DNA of 64,000 nucleotides from Rhynchopus sp. YZ270_cl-10 (Eukaryota > Euglenozoa > Diplonemea > Diplonemida > Diplonemidae), in assembly GCA_964035575.1 (NCBI GenBank), contig OZ037863.1, positions 1,342,001-1,406,000 of the forward strand, in the 5' to 3' direction. The notes beneath the pieces were generated by a model. The model worked only from the letters and a program-made list of their open reading frames with translations, did not search any database and was not told the origin of the DNA. Shown here in pieces: positions 55,176-64,000 of the stretch. Position 1 is the stretch's first letter. Every line of letters begins with the position of its first letter. The position numbers and the translations under genes were made by a program.

Positions 55176-56812
55176 CTGTTATCGTCCTGTTTACCGCGCG
55201 CGCACCATTCCTCAAACCCGTTGGGCCACTTTCTGACCACTGCTGGGTGGTCTGACCACCCAGAGCACCCCCATTTACCAACCTCCTACCACATTTTCAC
55301 CGAATTTCAGACCCAAAACTCTCCCTGTACCCCCAGAAATGACCCCAAAAAACACAGAAAAATTCACTTTTGCAACAGTCACGGCTATTGCAAGCACCCG
55401 GACAGCGTTTTTTCACCCTTTTTTTGAAAAAGTAGTGCTCGGCTGCGGTCCTCGGTCGTGAACGTCATTGGGAGTGTCGGGAGTGCTCAGTTTGGGTGTG
55501 TGTGCCGTGTCGTTCCCTCCCCTCAACCTGCCCGCGGGCCCTGCCAGTGTCCAGCAAGCCATGCGCGGCGAGGATCATTGCGCGCGCGCACGAGATGATT
55601 GACCCCAAGAGCATTAACTTGGTGAAGGTACAGCGTGAAGCTCGCGTGACCAGCCAAGTGGAGACTGCAAAGGCGCGGAGGGCACAGACGCAACGCAACA
55701 TGAGACAGGCATCATCAGACGTCCAGGGACAAGAGAGCGGCTACTCCACCACACATTCAGCCCTCCCTACTCCGGTCGCGTCCTCGGTGCCCCCTGTCGC
55801 ACAAGCAGTTGCCCGTCCCGGCGCCTCTGCGCAGACACACCCTGGTTCGGACGGGGCAACACAACCTCAGACCGGTACGGAGAGTGGCTTCTCAAACACC
55901 CACTCAGCCCTCCCCGTATCTTCTTCCTCTGAGGCAGTTCCCTCTTCCGTCCACCCGAGAGAGCAGCCGCCCGCCGCATCGCAGGGCAGCGAGTTCTCTA
56001 TGGACCTCATCGACGAATCAGAACTCGCAGTCCCCATGTCTGACGCCACTTCGGCCCCCAGCACGTACACGCAATCGGAGAGTGGCTCTCAACCCGCACC
56101 TACAGCCCTCCCGACCAACGTGCCGTTCTATGCCGGTATGGCGCCCTGCCCAGGATTCAACAACATGGGGTGTCCAGCGACCGCCGAGGCGTGGAAGGAC
56201 ACGTTCTACCCGAACACGCTTCAGCACCAGTCGCTGGCAGCGGGAGGGGATTGGCAGTCGGTGGATGACGCCCTCACCTGCCTCTACCTGTGGAAAGAAG
56301 CGAAGAAGCCGTCGATGAGCTCCGACGAGGTGGAAGAGGCTTACACCCTCTACAACCGTCTGCGGGGCCTAAAGCGGAGCAGGAACTCGCGGCCGTCCCA
56401 GAGCACTTGAGTTTTTCTTTTTCATTCTTTACTTTTGTTTGGCTTTTAGCCTCCCCCCTCCCCCTTTGCCTATTGGTTTTATTTTATTTTATTTTTAGAA
56501 TTAGAGTGTACAGCTAGGTAGGACCAGACGTCGTTAACAGCTATGAACCAAAGAGGTTCTCAGTGTCGTCGGCCAAGCCCCTTCACCAAAAAAGACTACA
56601 ACAAGAAAACAAACACACAGAAAAAAAAGTAAAAGAATGCCCTTCCTCAGTCCGGAAGTATCACCTCAACCGGTCACACCTGCCGTAAAATAGAGAGAGG
56701 TTACAGAATACAGATTATTAAAAGGAAAAACAAAAAAAAATAATAGTGGAGCACACTCTAGGGTGGCTACACTAATACAACCAAGTTTTCAAAAAAAAAA
56801 AAAAAAAAAAAA
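55176..56812 (+). mobile_element. LINE-like retroelement, copy 1 (5' truncated), flanked by about 142-bp direct repeats
   Basis: The element ends in a poly-A run (56790-56812). It is flanked by direct copies of about 142 bp (55034-55175 and 56813-56953) that differ at about four positions. Its 3' region (from about 55440) matches copy 2 in gene order and in the 3' tail: GTACAGC-T-AGGTAG, then AAGAATGCCCTTCCTCAGTC. The first 250 bases have no match in copy 2 and resemble the host inverted-repeat element, so the 5' junction is complex. Confidence 0.65.
55496..56410 (+). CDS. Downstream ORF of the LINE-like element, copy 1
   Basis: A 304-codon frame. It has a basic helical segment (about residues 40-70), then imperfect repeats of ESGYSTTHSALP type separated by Pro/Ser/Gln-rich linkers, then a conserved C-terminal module (MAPCPGFNNMGCP...TFYPNT...YNRLRGL). 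It matches the 60228-61393 frame of copy 2 over the whole length. The 5' end of the frame lies in the truncated zone, so the start given is only the first available. The function is unknown. Confidence 0.5.
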   Translation: MCVPCRSLPSTCPRALPVSSKPCAARIIARAHEMIDPKSINLVKVQREARVTSQVETAKARRAQTQRNMRQASSDVQGQESGYSTTHSALPTPVASSVPPVAQAVARPGASAQTHPGSDGATQPQTGTESGFSNTHSALPVSSSSEAVPSSVHPREQPPAASQGSEFSMDLIDESELAVPMSDATSAPSTYTQSESGSQPAPTALPTNVPFYAGMAPCPGFNNMGCPATAEAWKDTFYPNTLQHQSLAAGGDWQSVDDALTCLYLWKEAKKPSMSSDEVEEAYTLYNRLRGLKRSRNSRPSQST

Positions 56813-57200
56813 ATATCAAAAAACGGACATCAGATAGTGAACAAATACCCAAAATCACCCCGAAAGTATCGAATCTTTTCAAATACATCTGTTTTTCACA
56901 CTCTAGACGCTCTGTTCGGGGCCAAAATCTCATTTTTAGGTCAAAAAATCGTCTTTCCCGAAGTGCGAAAACCCCGAAAAACCAGTCAATTTTTCATATT
57001 TTTCATGTTTCCGGGCGCATTTGGAGGCCTGTGACCAGGTAAACCACCCTCCTGAGCCCCAAAAAATCCATATTCGCCAGAGATTTCGTGTTTGGAGCCT
57101 CTGTGGTATCATAACTCAAAAAATTTCACTCAAAAACGGCTTTTTGCCTCCCCCTAGGTCACAGGTGGTTCTGACCCATTCTGGGGGTGTTTCGGGCCTG

Positions 57201-58057
57201 GAGTTGCTCAGGAGATGCCCAAAAACTTGAAAAAATGGCATTTTTACGTTTTTTTTACGTTTTTAGTGGTATTTTCGTGTAAATTGTTAGGGAAATCGGT
57301 TTTATACGTGGCTGCTAACAGAGCTGCACTCATTTTAGTTGGGTTCTACTAGGAATTTTTGCTCGAATTTTTTTTTTGCAAACAACGCAGTGTAACGCAG
57401 CGTAACGCAGTGTAACGGAGTGGTTGTTAGGAAATAATACAAACTGTAAGGATCGGACCTTTTTGGAATCGAAGGATGAAATTTGTGTGTATAATTCGAT
57501 AGTCTTGTATTTGTTTCCTCTCTCTCTTTTCTCCCCAACCTCTGCTCCCCGACTCCAATTCAACCAACACTCACAGACGGGGCCAAAACAAACTCTGCGT
57601 TTCAAATAAATAATTAGAAAAAAAAAAAAAAATGGTTGAAGCGAAATTCTTCTCCATTTTTTATTTTTACTTCTAGATGTGACTAGGCAAGTGAGGCTTG
57701 GGATCATCTTTCAATACTTCTTCCTATTTTAGCGCACCTTTCGCCGCTTGAAGTCGTCCTGTGAGGTCTTAAGTTTACACATATTAGCGACTATTCTGTA
57801 CTGTCGTCCTTATCCTTTATACTAGCAACCTGCGACCCTCGGGCGCATTGTTGTCTACAACAACTTCACATTACGTTGCAACTGTGTCTATCTTTTCTCG
57901 AGCACGGTTTGCAGCGCTTAAGACTAACAGGTGCAGTCTGATAAACGAAAAGGTTACGAGTTGAGTTTAGTGCCATACGTCGCCCCGCAGCTTTGTCTTA
58001 CTGTCATGACCATGCCTATTAAAATCCTCCAAGGCAGACACAAGAGTAACGACAAAA
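57201..58057. other. Spacer, no gene seen
   Basis: It contains a short AACGCAGTGT tandem (about 57385-57420), a stretch resembling 29700-29770, and GTGAGGCTTGGGATCATCTTT near 57690, a variant of the dispersed motif. No coding region is supported. Confidence 0.4.
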
Positions 58058-58165
58058 GGTGCTTACCTCCGGTGTGAATACATCCTCTCAAATTTTTTCT
58101 GTCGACACGCCAGTGGAATTAGCTGGGTGGCCATTCAGGAATGAGAAGTAGTATCCACCGTTTAA
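58058..58165. repeat. Dispersed repeat R3, copy 2
   Basis: Same orientation as 54278-54380 and about 90 percent identical by eye. It is followed by AAAGTGCGATCGAAATAATT, which also follows the CGCCCGAAAT cluster at 63950. Confidence 0.8.
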
Positions 58166-58194
58166 AGTGCGATCGAAATAATTTATTGTTACAC

Positions 58195-58327
58195 TGGAGG
58201 CACGGCACTTTTGTGGAATTTTGTGGAATTTTGTGGAATTTCAAAAACTCGACTTCTACTTTTTCCCCTTATAAAAAATTCCACAAAATTCCACAAAATT
58301 CCACAAAATTCCACAAAAGTGCCGTGC
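58195..58327. repeat. Near-perfect palindrome built of TTTTGTGGAA units
   Basis: GGCACGGCAC, then three TTTTGTGGAA units, a spacer of about 45 nt, then four TTCCACAAAA units and GTGCCGTGCC. The whole forms a long hairpin. The flank ACTGGAGGCACGGC also borders a different palindrome (AAAAATGCGCATTTTTG) near 63040-63080 in the opposite orientation. Confidence 0.85.
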
Positions 58328-58635
58328 CTCTTTCAAGAAAAAAAAATTTTTTTTTTCGACATCACAAAATTTTTCCCACAAAAAAAAAATTTTTTTTTTT
58401 TGCACATGTCTGCACCAAAAATGCAACTAAAGCCAGAATTTTGATGTTTTGAGCATCTAGAATTTATTCCACGGCTATTTTGTGTATAAAATACCCACCC
58501 TGTACAGTTTGTATGGGCCAGCGCCTTGTCAAAAAAAATCTCAAAAAAAAAAAAAAATTTTTTTTTTTCACAAGTGTTTTTGAGGCCTGCTCACTACACC
58601 CTAGGTACCCTTCTGAGACCAAAAAGTCAAAAAAA

Positions 58636-59167
58636 GCATGAATTGGGCTGTTTTGAGCATCTAGAGTTTATTCCCCAGCCATTTTCTGTACCGCCAGTGC
58701 ACTTTGTATGGGCCAGCGCCTTGTCAAAAAATCGAAAAATCTCAAAAAAAAAATTTTTTTTTTTCGGGAAAATTTCGACCACTGAGGTGGGTCTTTGGGC
58801 ACCAAAAAATGCAAAAAAAATGCAAAAATCGGGTGTTTTGACCATCTGTGGTTACACAAAACACACTTCTGTGTACAAGCCTACACCAATACAGTGGTAA
58901 TACAAGCGATTTTTGACCAAAAAAAAAATTTTTTTTTCGCCCAAAATCGGGCGTGGTACGTCATAAAATGGCCCAAAAAATCCAAGGAAAACCTTCGATT
59001 GGGCAAATTATGAAAAAAAATTTCAAGTCAAATTTTCAACCAAAATACGGTCATTTTGTTCACACAGTGATTCTACGTCATGCTAGCTTCCTGTGCAGAA
59101 CTCCAGCAATTCACCAATGCCGGCATCTATCTTTCCATTATCGTCATTGCACTTCGTGTGTTACCAA
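58636..59167. repeat. 532-bp direct repeat, left copy (putative target-site duplication)
   Basis: Matches 61739-62269 nearly base for base. The right copy begins immediately after the poly-A tail of the LINE-like element, and the left copy ends where the element begins (TGTTACCAA, then AGAAGGCAGG). The repeat itself contains the R2-type block and A-run/T-run palindromes. Confidence 0.85.
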
Positions 59168-60294
59168 AGAAGGCAGGTCTCGCTCCGGCCTTGGAACCCA
59201 AGCACATCGTCCTCGGGGGTACCAAGCCAGCAGACATCTTCTTCCCCATCGGCATAGGTGACGGTAGAGCCAGGGCGGTAGACTGTGTGGTTGCGAACCC
59301 CCTGGCCTCTTCGCATGTACAGGGGGCGGCGCGAGCGGTGGGGCACGCAGCGGTCAAGCATCAGTCCTGGAAGCGCGATAAGCACGGCAAAGCTTGCAGG
59401 ACAGCACACATTTCCTTCTCCGCTTTTGCGGCCGAGGTCTTTGGGGGGCTGGGGCCGGAAGCAGCCACGCTGTGGCGGCACCTGAACAAGATTGCCGCGG
59501 AGCGTGCGGACGGGGATAAGGTCTTGGCCTCGGCCAAATGGAATGAGCGTCTGGCCGTGTGTGTACAGCGGGAGGTGGGTGCCACGCTGTTGAAGCGGGG
59601 GGCCTTGTGTTTCGGCCTTGGGGGTGATCGTGATGCAGTGCCGGCTGATACTGTCGAACGTACCCCAGACTACTACGTCACACCTGACGACGCCCCAGAC
59701 GATCGCTTCCCTACATACGTGGACGACCACCTGTACCGGCTCGCTGAGCAAGACTGTGAGATTGTTGAGGAACCAACCCCTGATCCACGAAGTGCGGCTG
59801 ATGTTGATGAGGCTACTGCGGCGATGGAGAGGTGGTTACAGCGGCAGGCGCGCAAGAACCCTGTTCATCAGTCTTCCGTCGTCGTGGAAGTAGCTCCCTG
59901 CGAGGACCCAGCTGCGGCCTATGAGAAGCTGCATGAGGGTGACTCCCCTCCTGCCCTAGCGGTGCAGCTGTCCGCCGTCGGATGCTCCACTCCCGCGAAC
60001 TTCCGCTACACCGTGGGTGACTGCTGTTTCGACGCTATGGCACACTTGAGCGGGAAGAACGCGGGGTCCCTGAGGCAGGTTGCGGTTGCACAGGTAGTCC
60101 AAGACGCGGACCTGGCGGCACGGGCTGAACCGAATGTCGCCGTGTGGTCGCGGCGGATGCTCATCGCTGGGTGTGATCGATCGGATACCTGGGCTGCCTC
60201 CGACGCCGCGCCTGCCGTCGCTCACTTGTGTGTCCCGCGTGGCAATGCTGGACTACCCTCAGGACGGAACGAGAGAGGATTTCGGGAAATGTGA
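59168..60294 (+). CDS. C-terminal part of a LINE-type reverse transcriptase ORF, with possible cysteine-protease-like tail
   Basis: The frame opens upstream at 59080, but those first 29 codons are target DNA. The element's own part starts AGLAPALEPKHIVLGG, then TKPADIFFPIGIGDG, DCVVANPLAS and FSAFAAEVFGGLGPEA. This is the pattern of the region after the polymerase domain in many LINE proteins (a 'PAD' start, a 'NPL' motif, and 'E-x-FGG-x-G-xEA'). Near the end, RYTVGDCCFDAMAHLSG with a following LRQVAV resembles the Cys box of OTU-type proteases; no clear His partner is visible. The frame overlaps the next one by up to 160 nt. Confidence 0.5.
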
Positions 60295-61393
60295 GGTGTG
60301 CGGGTCTGCTGTCCTCGGCAGTGAGCAGCACTGGCAGTGCGGGGAGTGCGTGGCTTGGGCGTGCCGGCAGTGTCGTCCCCTCAGCTGCTCTTCCTGCCCA
60401 CGGGCTCCAGCGGTTGTCAGCTTACCGAGTTCCTCAGGTGTCACTGCGCGCACACATCCAGCAGCGGACCCCAAGAGTAATGACTTGTTGCAGGAGCAGC
60501 GGGATAAACGCGTGGCCACGAGTGGGGCTACCATCAAGAAGAACAGGGACCAGCTTCGTGCCCGGTTGCGTAAGGCTCCGACGGATGCCATGGATGTAGA
60601 GAGTGGCTATTCAAACACCACCCCAGCCCTCTCTACCTCCTCCGCGCCCCAGGTCGTGCAGACCCCTGTCCAACCTGGCACTTCGTCGCAGGCGCACTCT
60701 GCATCGGACGAGTCTCAGCAGCATCAGACAAATACGGAGAGTGGCTATTACAACACCCACGCAGCCCTCCCCGTACCCGCGTCTGATGTGGCTGTTCCCT
60801 CATCCACCAGCACGAGAGAGCAGCCTCACGCTGTTCCGCAGGTCGCTACGTCGCAGGCGCAGCCATCAAGGACCCATACGGAGAGTGGCTATTCAAACAC
60901 CACCCCAGCCCTCCCCGTATACACGTCCTCTGAGGCAGCTCACTCTCACGCTGACACGAGTGAGCAGCCACACGTCGCCTCGCAAGACAGTGCGTACTCC
61001 GCGGACCTCCTTGGCGGGTCCCAGCACGCAGTTCCCTTGCCTGGCGCAACCTCGGTCCCCAGCACAGACACACCATCGGAGAGTGGCTACCAATCCGCAC
61101 CACCAGCCCTCCCGAACCCTGTGCCGGTATGGAATGACATAGCGCCCTGCCCCGGGTTTGACTTGCCTATTCCAGAGACCGCTGATGAGTGGGAGGGGTT
61201 GTTCTATCCCACTACCACTCATTTCAGCTCCCAAGGCGGGGACTCTATGACGGCGGCGGAGGCTTTCGAGTACTGTGGGCGGTGGAGGACTGCAGTGAGG
61301 CCGATGTTGAGTCAGGAGGAGCTGAGGAAGGCGTCGACGCTGTGCAATCGCCTGAGGAGTCTTGTGCAGACGCGCCTTCGCTCCGCCGCATAG
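60228..61393 (+). CDS. Downstream ORF of the LINE-like element, copy 2
   Basis: It could start at 60134 or at the internal ATG 60245; the true start is unclear because it overlaps the previous frame. The N-terminus is a small zinc region (CEVCG...CGECVAWACRQC...CSSC). It is followed by a basic helix, four ESGY-NT-PALP repeats with Ser/Gln/Pro linkers, and a conserved end (IAPCPGFDLPIP...TLCNRLRSLV). It matches the frame at 55496-56410, where three repeats are seen. A separate ORF after the reverse transcriptase is unusual for a LINE. The function is unknown. Confidence 0.5.
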
Positions 61394-61738
61394 ACTTTAG
61401 AGACTTCTTTTTACTTTTTCTCCCCTCTCCCCCCCCCTTCTTCCCTTTCTCCTTCTTTTTTGGCTATTTTTATTTCGTTCACATAGCCCAGATTCGGACC
61501 TGTTTTCAGGCCGACCGTGTACAGCCGGGTAGAGCTAGACAACGCCAACAGCTGTGGCCCAAGGAGGTCCTCAGTGTTGTCTGCCAATCCCCTTAACCCA
61601 ACAAAAGACTACAAAATAAAAACAATCTAGACAAAGCCGCCCCCATCCCCGTCCAGGCAAAATAAAAAAAGTAAAAGAATGCCCTTCCTCAGTCCGGAAG
61701 TATCACCTCAAAAAAAAAAAAAAAAAAAAAAAAAAAAA

Positions 61739-62269
61739 GCATGAATTGGGCTGTTTTGAGCATCTAGAGTTTATTCCCCAGCCATTTTCTGTACCACCAG
61801 TGCACTTTGTATGGGCCAGCGCCTTGTCAAAAAATCGAAAAATCTCAAAAAAAAAAAATTTTTTTTTCGGGAAAATTTCGACCACTGAGGTGGGTCTTTG
61901 GGCACCAAAAAATGCAAAAAAATGCAAAAATCGGGTGTTTTGACCATCTGTGGTTACACAAAACACACTTCTGTGTACAAGCCTACACCAATACAGTGGT
62001 AATACAAGCGATTTTTGACCAAAAAAAAATTTTTTTTTTCGCCCAAAATCGGGCGTGGTACGTCATAAAATGGCCCAAAAAATCCAAGGAAAACCTTCGA
62101 TTGGGCAAATTATGAAAAAAAATTTCAAGTCAAATTTTCAACCAAAATACGGTCATTTTGTTCACACAGTGATTCTACGTCATGCTAGCTTCCTGTGCAG
62201 AACTCCAGCAATTCACCAATGCCGGCATCTATCTTTCCATTATCGCCATTGCACTTCGTGTGTTACCAA
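61739..62269. repeat. 532-bp direct repeat, right copy
   Basis: Right-hand copy of 58636-59167, beginning GCATGAATTGGG directly after the poly-A tail. Confidence 0.85.
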
Positions 62270-63764
62270 CGTGCTCAAGAAATGGCGTGCTGTCACACTC
62301 CAACCAGAGTATCGAACCCGTACGTACATAACGGAGATCCACGAGCCCACCCAAAGGCGGAGGGTCTAGCCGAAGGCGGACGAGCTAGCCCAATCCGGAC
62401 GAGCGAGCCTCAATCTAGACGAGCGAGCCTCATAAAGCACACCAGCTCCAATCTGACGGGGAACTTCGAGCCTCTAAGCCCAGAGAAAGAACCTGGCCAC
62501 CGGAGGGCCCTAACGGCCCGACGAGGAGGCGCCCCATAGGGCGCTGGGGCCAAGGGACTTAAGTCGCCCTAACGCTTCGCTAAGTACCTGGAAAAATCCC
62601 TAAGGAAAAAAGTGGAAAAAAAGTGTCTCAAAATTGACATCTATTTTTTGACCTTTTTGCTGGGTAGGTTTGGGTCGGTCCGACCTGACCCTACTGAGTC
62701 GGTTTAAGTCGGATTGGTAGCCTTGTCCCCTATCATCTCCCCTCTTCCCCCTTTTAATACAAGGGCAGTCTCGTGACTATGTAACCTACAAAACCACCAT
62801 TTAAGCACCTCAGTATCATACCCCATCTAAGCACCCTCAACCCTCATCCACACAGATTCGCCTCCTTAAACCTGCAAACCTGCAAACCTTCTAACACCTC
62901 AGAGGGCAAGGCCCGCAAACCCTTATTCCAATGGAAAAATTTTTCAAAAATTTTCTATACTTCCTATGACTGGACCCAACTCCCCTCACTATTTTTCCCT
63001 AAAAAAACGCAAAAAACGCCCAAAAAATTCTGCCAAAAATATCAAAAATATCAAAAATGCGCATTTTTGCCGTGCCTCCACTGGGCTTGATTTTTGATTA
63101 CACATCAACGCTCAGTGTTACCAGTGCAGGTCACTGTTGTACACTACATTACACCCTTAGGCCTTTTCTTTACTGGCAATAAGATAACCGCAGCTTTACA
63201 GCGCAATTTTATATTTTTTCGACGCACTTTTAGACTTTAATAACATATGAGGTGGCCTTTCCTCCGTCGACACCCACGCTGCACACGATGGCTGGGTGGC
63301 CATTCGGGGACGTGAGCCACTGTGCGGTCGGATGGCGTACTGATGTTGCTTTAAATTTATTGTAGTGCTCAGTGCGACCGAGTGGTGCACATTGGCAACA
63401 TATATTACACCGTTATGCCTATTCTTTTCTGGCAACTTAATACAGCTTACAGCACACAGTAACAGCTAAATGACGCACACCTTCCTGTAGTTAAAAGCTT
63501 TCCTTACTCTATGTCCTTCGGCCTTTGTGCTCTTGATAGTACGAGGTTAAGTACGGGATCGAGAGGGAATAAGCTACAGTTGTGTTGAATTGAATTGGAG
63601 CAGGGGATGCGTTCAATGAAATCATTTGTGTAGAAAAGTTTCGAGGATGTAGGTTTTATTATTTCTGTGAACAAATTTTGTGGCAATCTTTCAAATAAAG
63701 CGTAAGATTTTTACACTGGTGGCATGCTTCCCAGCACACATAAGATACTCCAATGCACTAATTT
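62270..63764. other. Spacer, no gene seen
   Basis: 62340-62440 has short tandem GACGAGCGAGCCTCA-type units. 62560-63080 is low complexity. 63060-63310 contains fragments of R3 and of the GGCACGGC flank. 63600-63680 is a third copy of the GGATGCGTTCAAT/TGTAGGTTT block. I looked for a tRNA around the GGGTTCGATA on the minus strand near 62315 and did not find one. Confidence 0.4.
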
Positions 63765-63940
63765 TGCGCCCGAATTCGCCCGAATCTGCCCGAAATCGCC
63801 CGAAATGTGCCCGAATTCGCCCGAAATACGTATAAATTCCCTTTAAAACGCCCGAAATATATTTCGGGCACATTTCGGGCGCTCGGGACCCGCGCCCGAA
63901 AAATTCGCCCGAATTCGCCCGAAATATATTTCGGGCGGTC
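63765..63940. repeat. Palindromic cluster of CGCCCGAAAT motifs, copy 2
   Basis: More than ten GCCCGAA units. The first half is mostly in one orientation, then CGCCCGAAATATATTTCGG palindromes appear twice. It ends with ATTTCGGGCGGTCCAAGT, the inverse of the flank at 54385. Confidence 0.85.
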
Positions 63941-64000
63941 CAAGTATGGTTTAAAGTGCGATCGAAATAATTATTGTTACACTGGGCTTGATTTTTGATT

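Larger units (their letters stand above)
54780..57200. mobile_element. Inverted-repeat element interrupted by a LINE-like insertion
   Basis: The left arm (about 54780-55010) and right arm (about 56955-57200) are inverted copies of about 220 bp. Landmarks CAGGAGGGTGGTTTACCTGG on the left and its inverse on the right are clear. What lay between the arms is now represented by the two direct copies flanking the insertion (55034-55175 and 56813-56953). Confidence 0.65.
59168..61738 (+). mobile_element. LINE-like retroelement, copy 2 (5' truncated), flanked by 532-bp direct repeats
   Basis: A 2.57-kb body with two overlapping reading frames, a 3' tail shared with copy 1, and a poly-A run of about 28 (61711-61738). 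The first frame reads like the C-terminal end of a non-LTR reverse transcriptase ORF. The 5' part, including the polymerase itself, is absent, as is usual for truncated LINE insertions. Base composition is GC-rich, unlike the surrounding repeats. Confidence 0.7.

Noticed and set aside
62280-62350. Possible tRNA on the minus strand around GGGTTCGATA
   Set aside because: The T-loop-like string has no matching stem, and no acceptor or anticodon arms can be drawn around it.

Overview
This window looks like nuclear DNA of an intron-bearing, probably free-living protist. Host genes are fairly GC-rich, while the spacers are full of A/T and G/C homopolymers. Introns almost always begin GTATG and end CACAG or TACAG, and TAA, TAG and TGA all act as stops. 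I cannot fix the species; a fornicate-type metamonad such as Kipferlia is a guess from gene style only.

Layout: 0-3.4 kb is repeats. An adenylate kinase lies at 3.5-4.4 kb. Mobile DNA with telomere-like tandem arrays fills 4.6-8.1 kb. A two-domain glyoxalase I is at 10.0-11.6 kb. A nest of inverted-repeat elements joined at poly-G/C tracts covers 12.2-17.75 kb. A divergent actin-like gene (18.7-19.8 kb) and a small SAM-domain gene (20.5 kb) follow. From 21.6 to 42.8 kb lies a cluster of six genes built from tandem ubiquitin-like (UBL) exons. The first is a UBL-UBL-coiled-coil protein with an RBR-like zinc region (putative E3 ligase). A macro-type poly(ADP-ribose) glycohydrolase (35.8-36.6 kb) lies inside the cluster, and a small unassigned gene (43.5 kb) follows. 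A receptor with a degenerate cyclase domain spans 45.0-54.1 kb; its 6.45-kb first intron holds several nested mobile elements. 54.3-64 kb is mobile DNA, including two LINE-like insertions flanked by very long direct repeats.

How it fits together: the UBL cluster is the striking part. Exons encode divergent UBLs, yet the introns between them are nearly identical. The terminal UBLs end in RGD, KER or RS rather than the conjugatable RGG. With an RBR-like ligase at one end and an ADP-ribose hydrolase inside, the locus may concern ubiquitin-type and ADP-ribose signalling; that link is inference. The second theme is a family of elements that share a 1.6-kb core but carry different short-motif arrays at their ends; one copy sits inside the terminus of another, inside the receptor intron.
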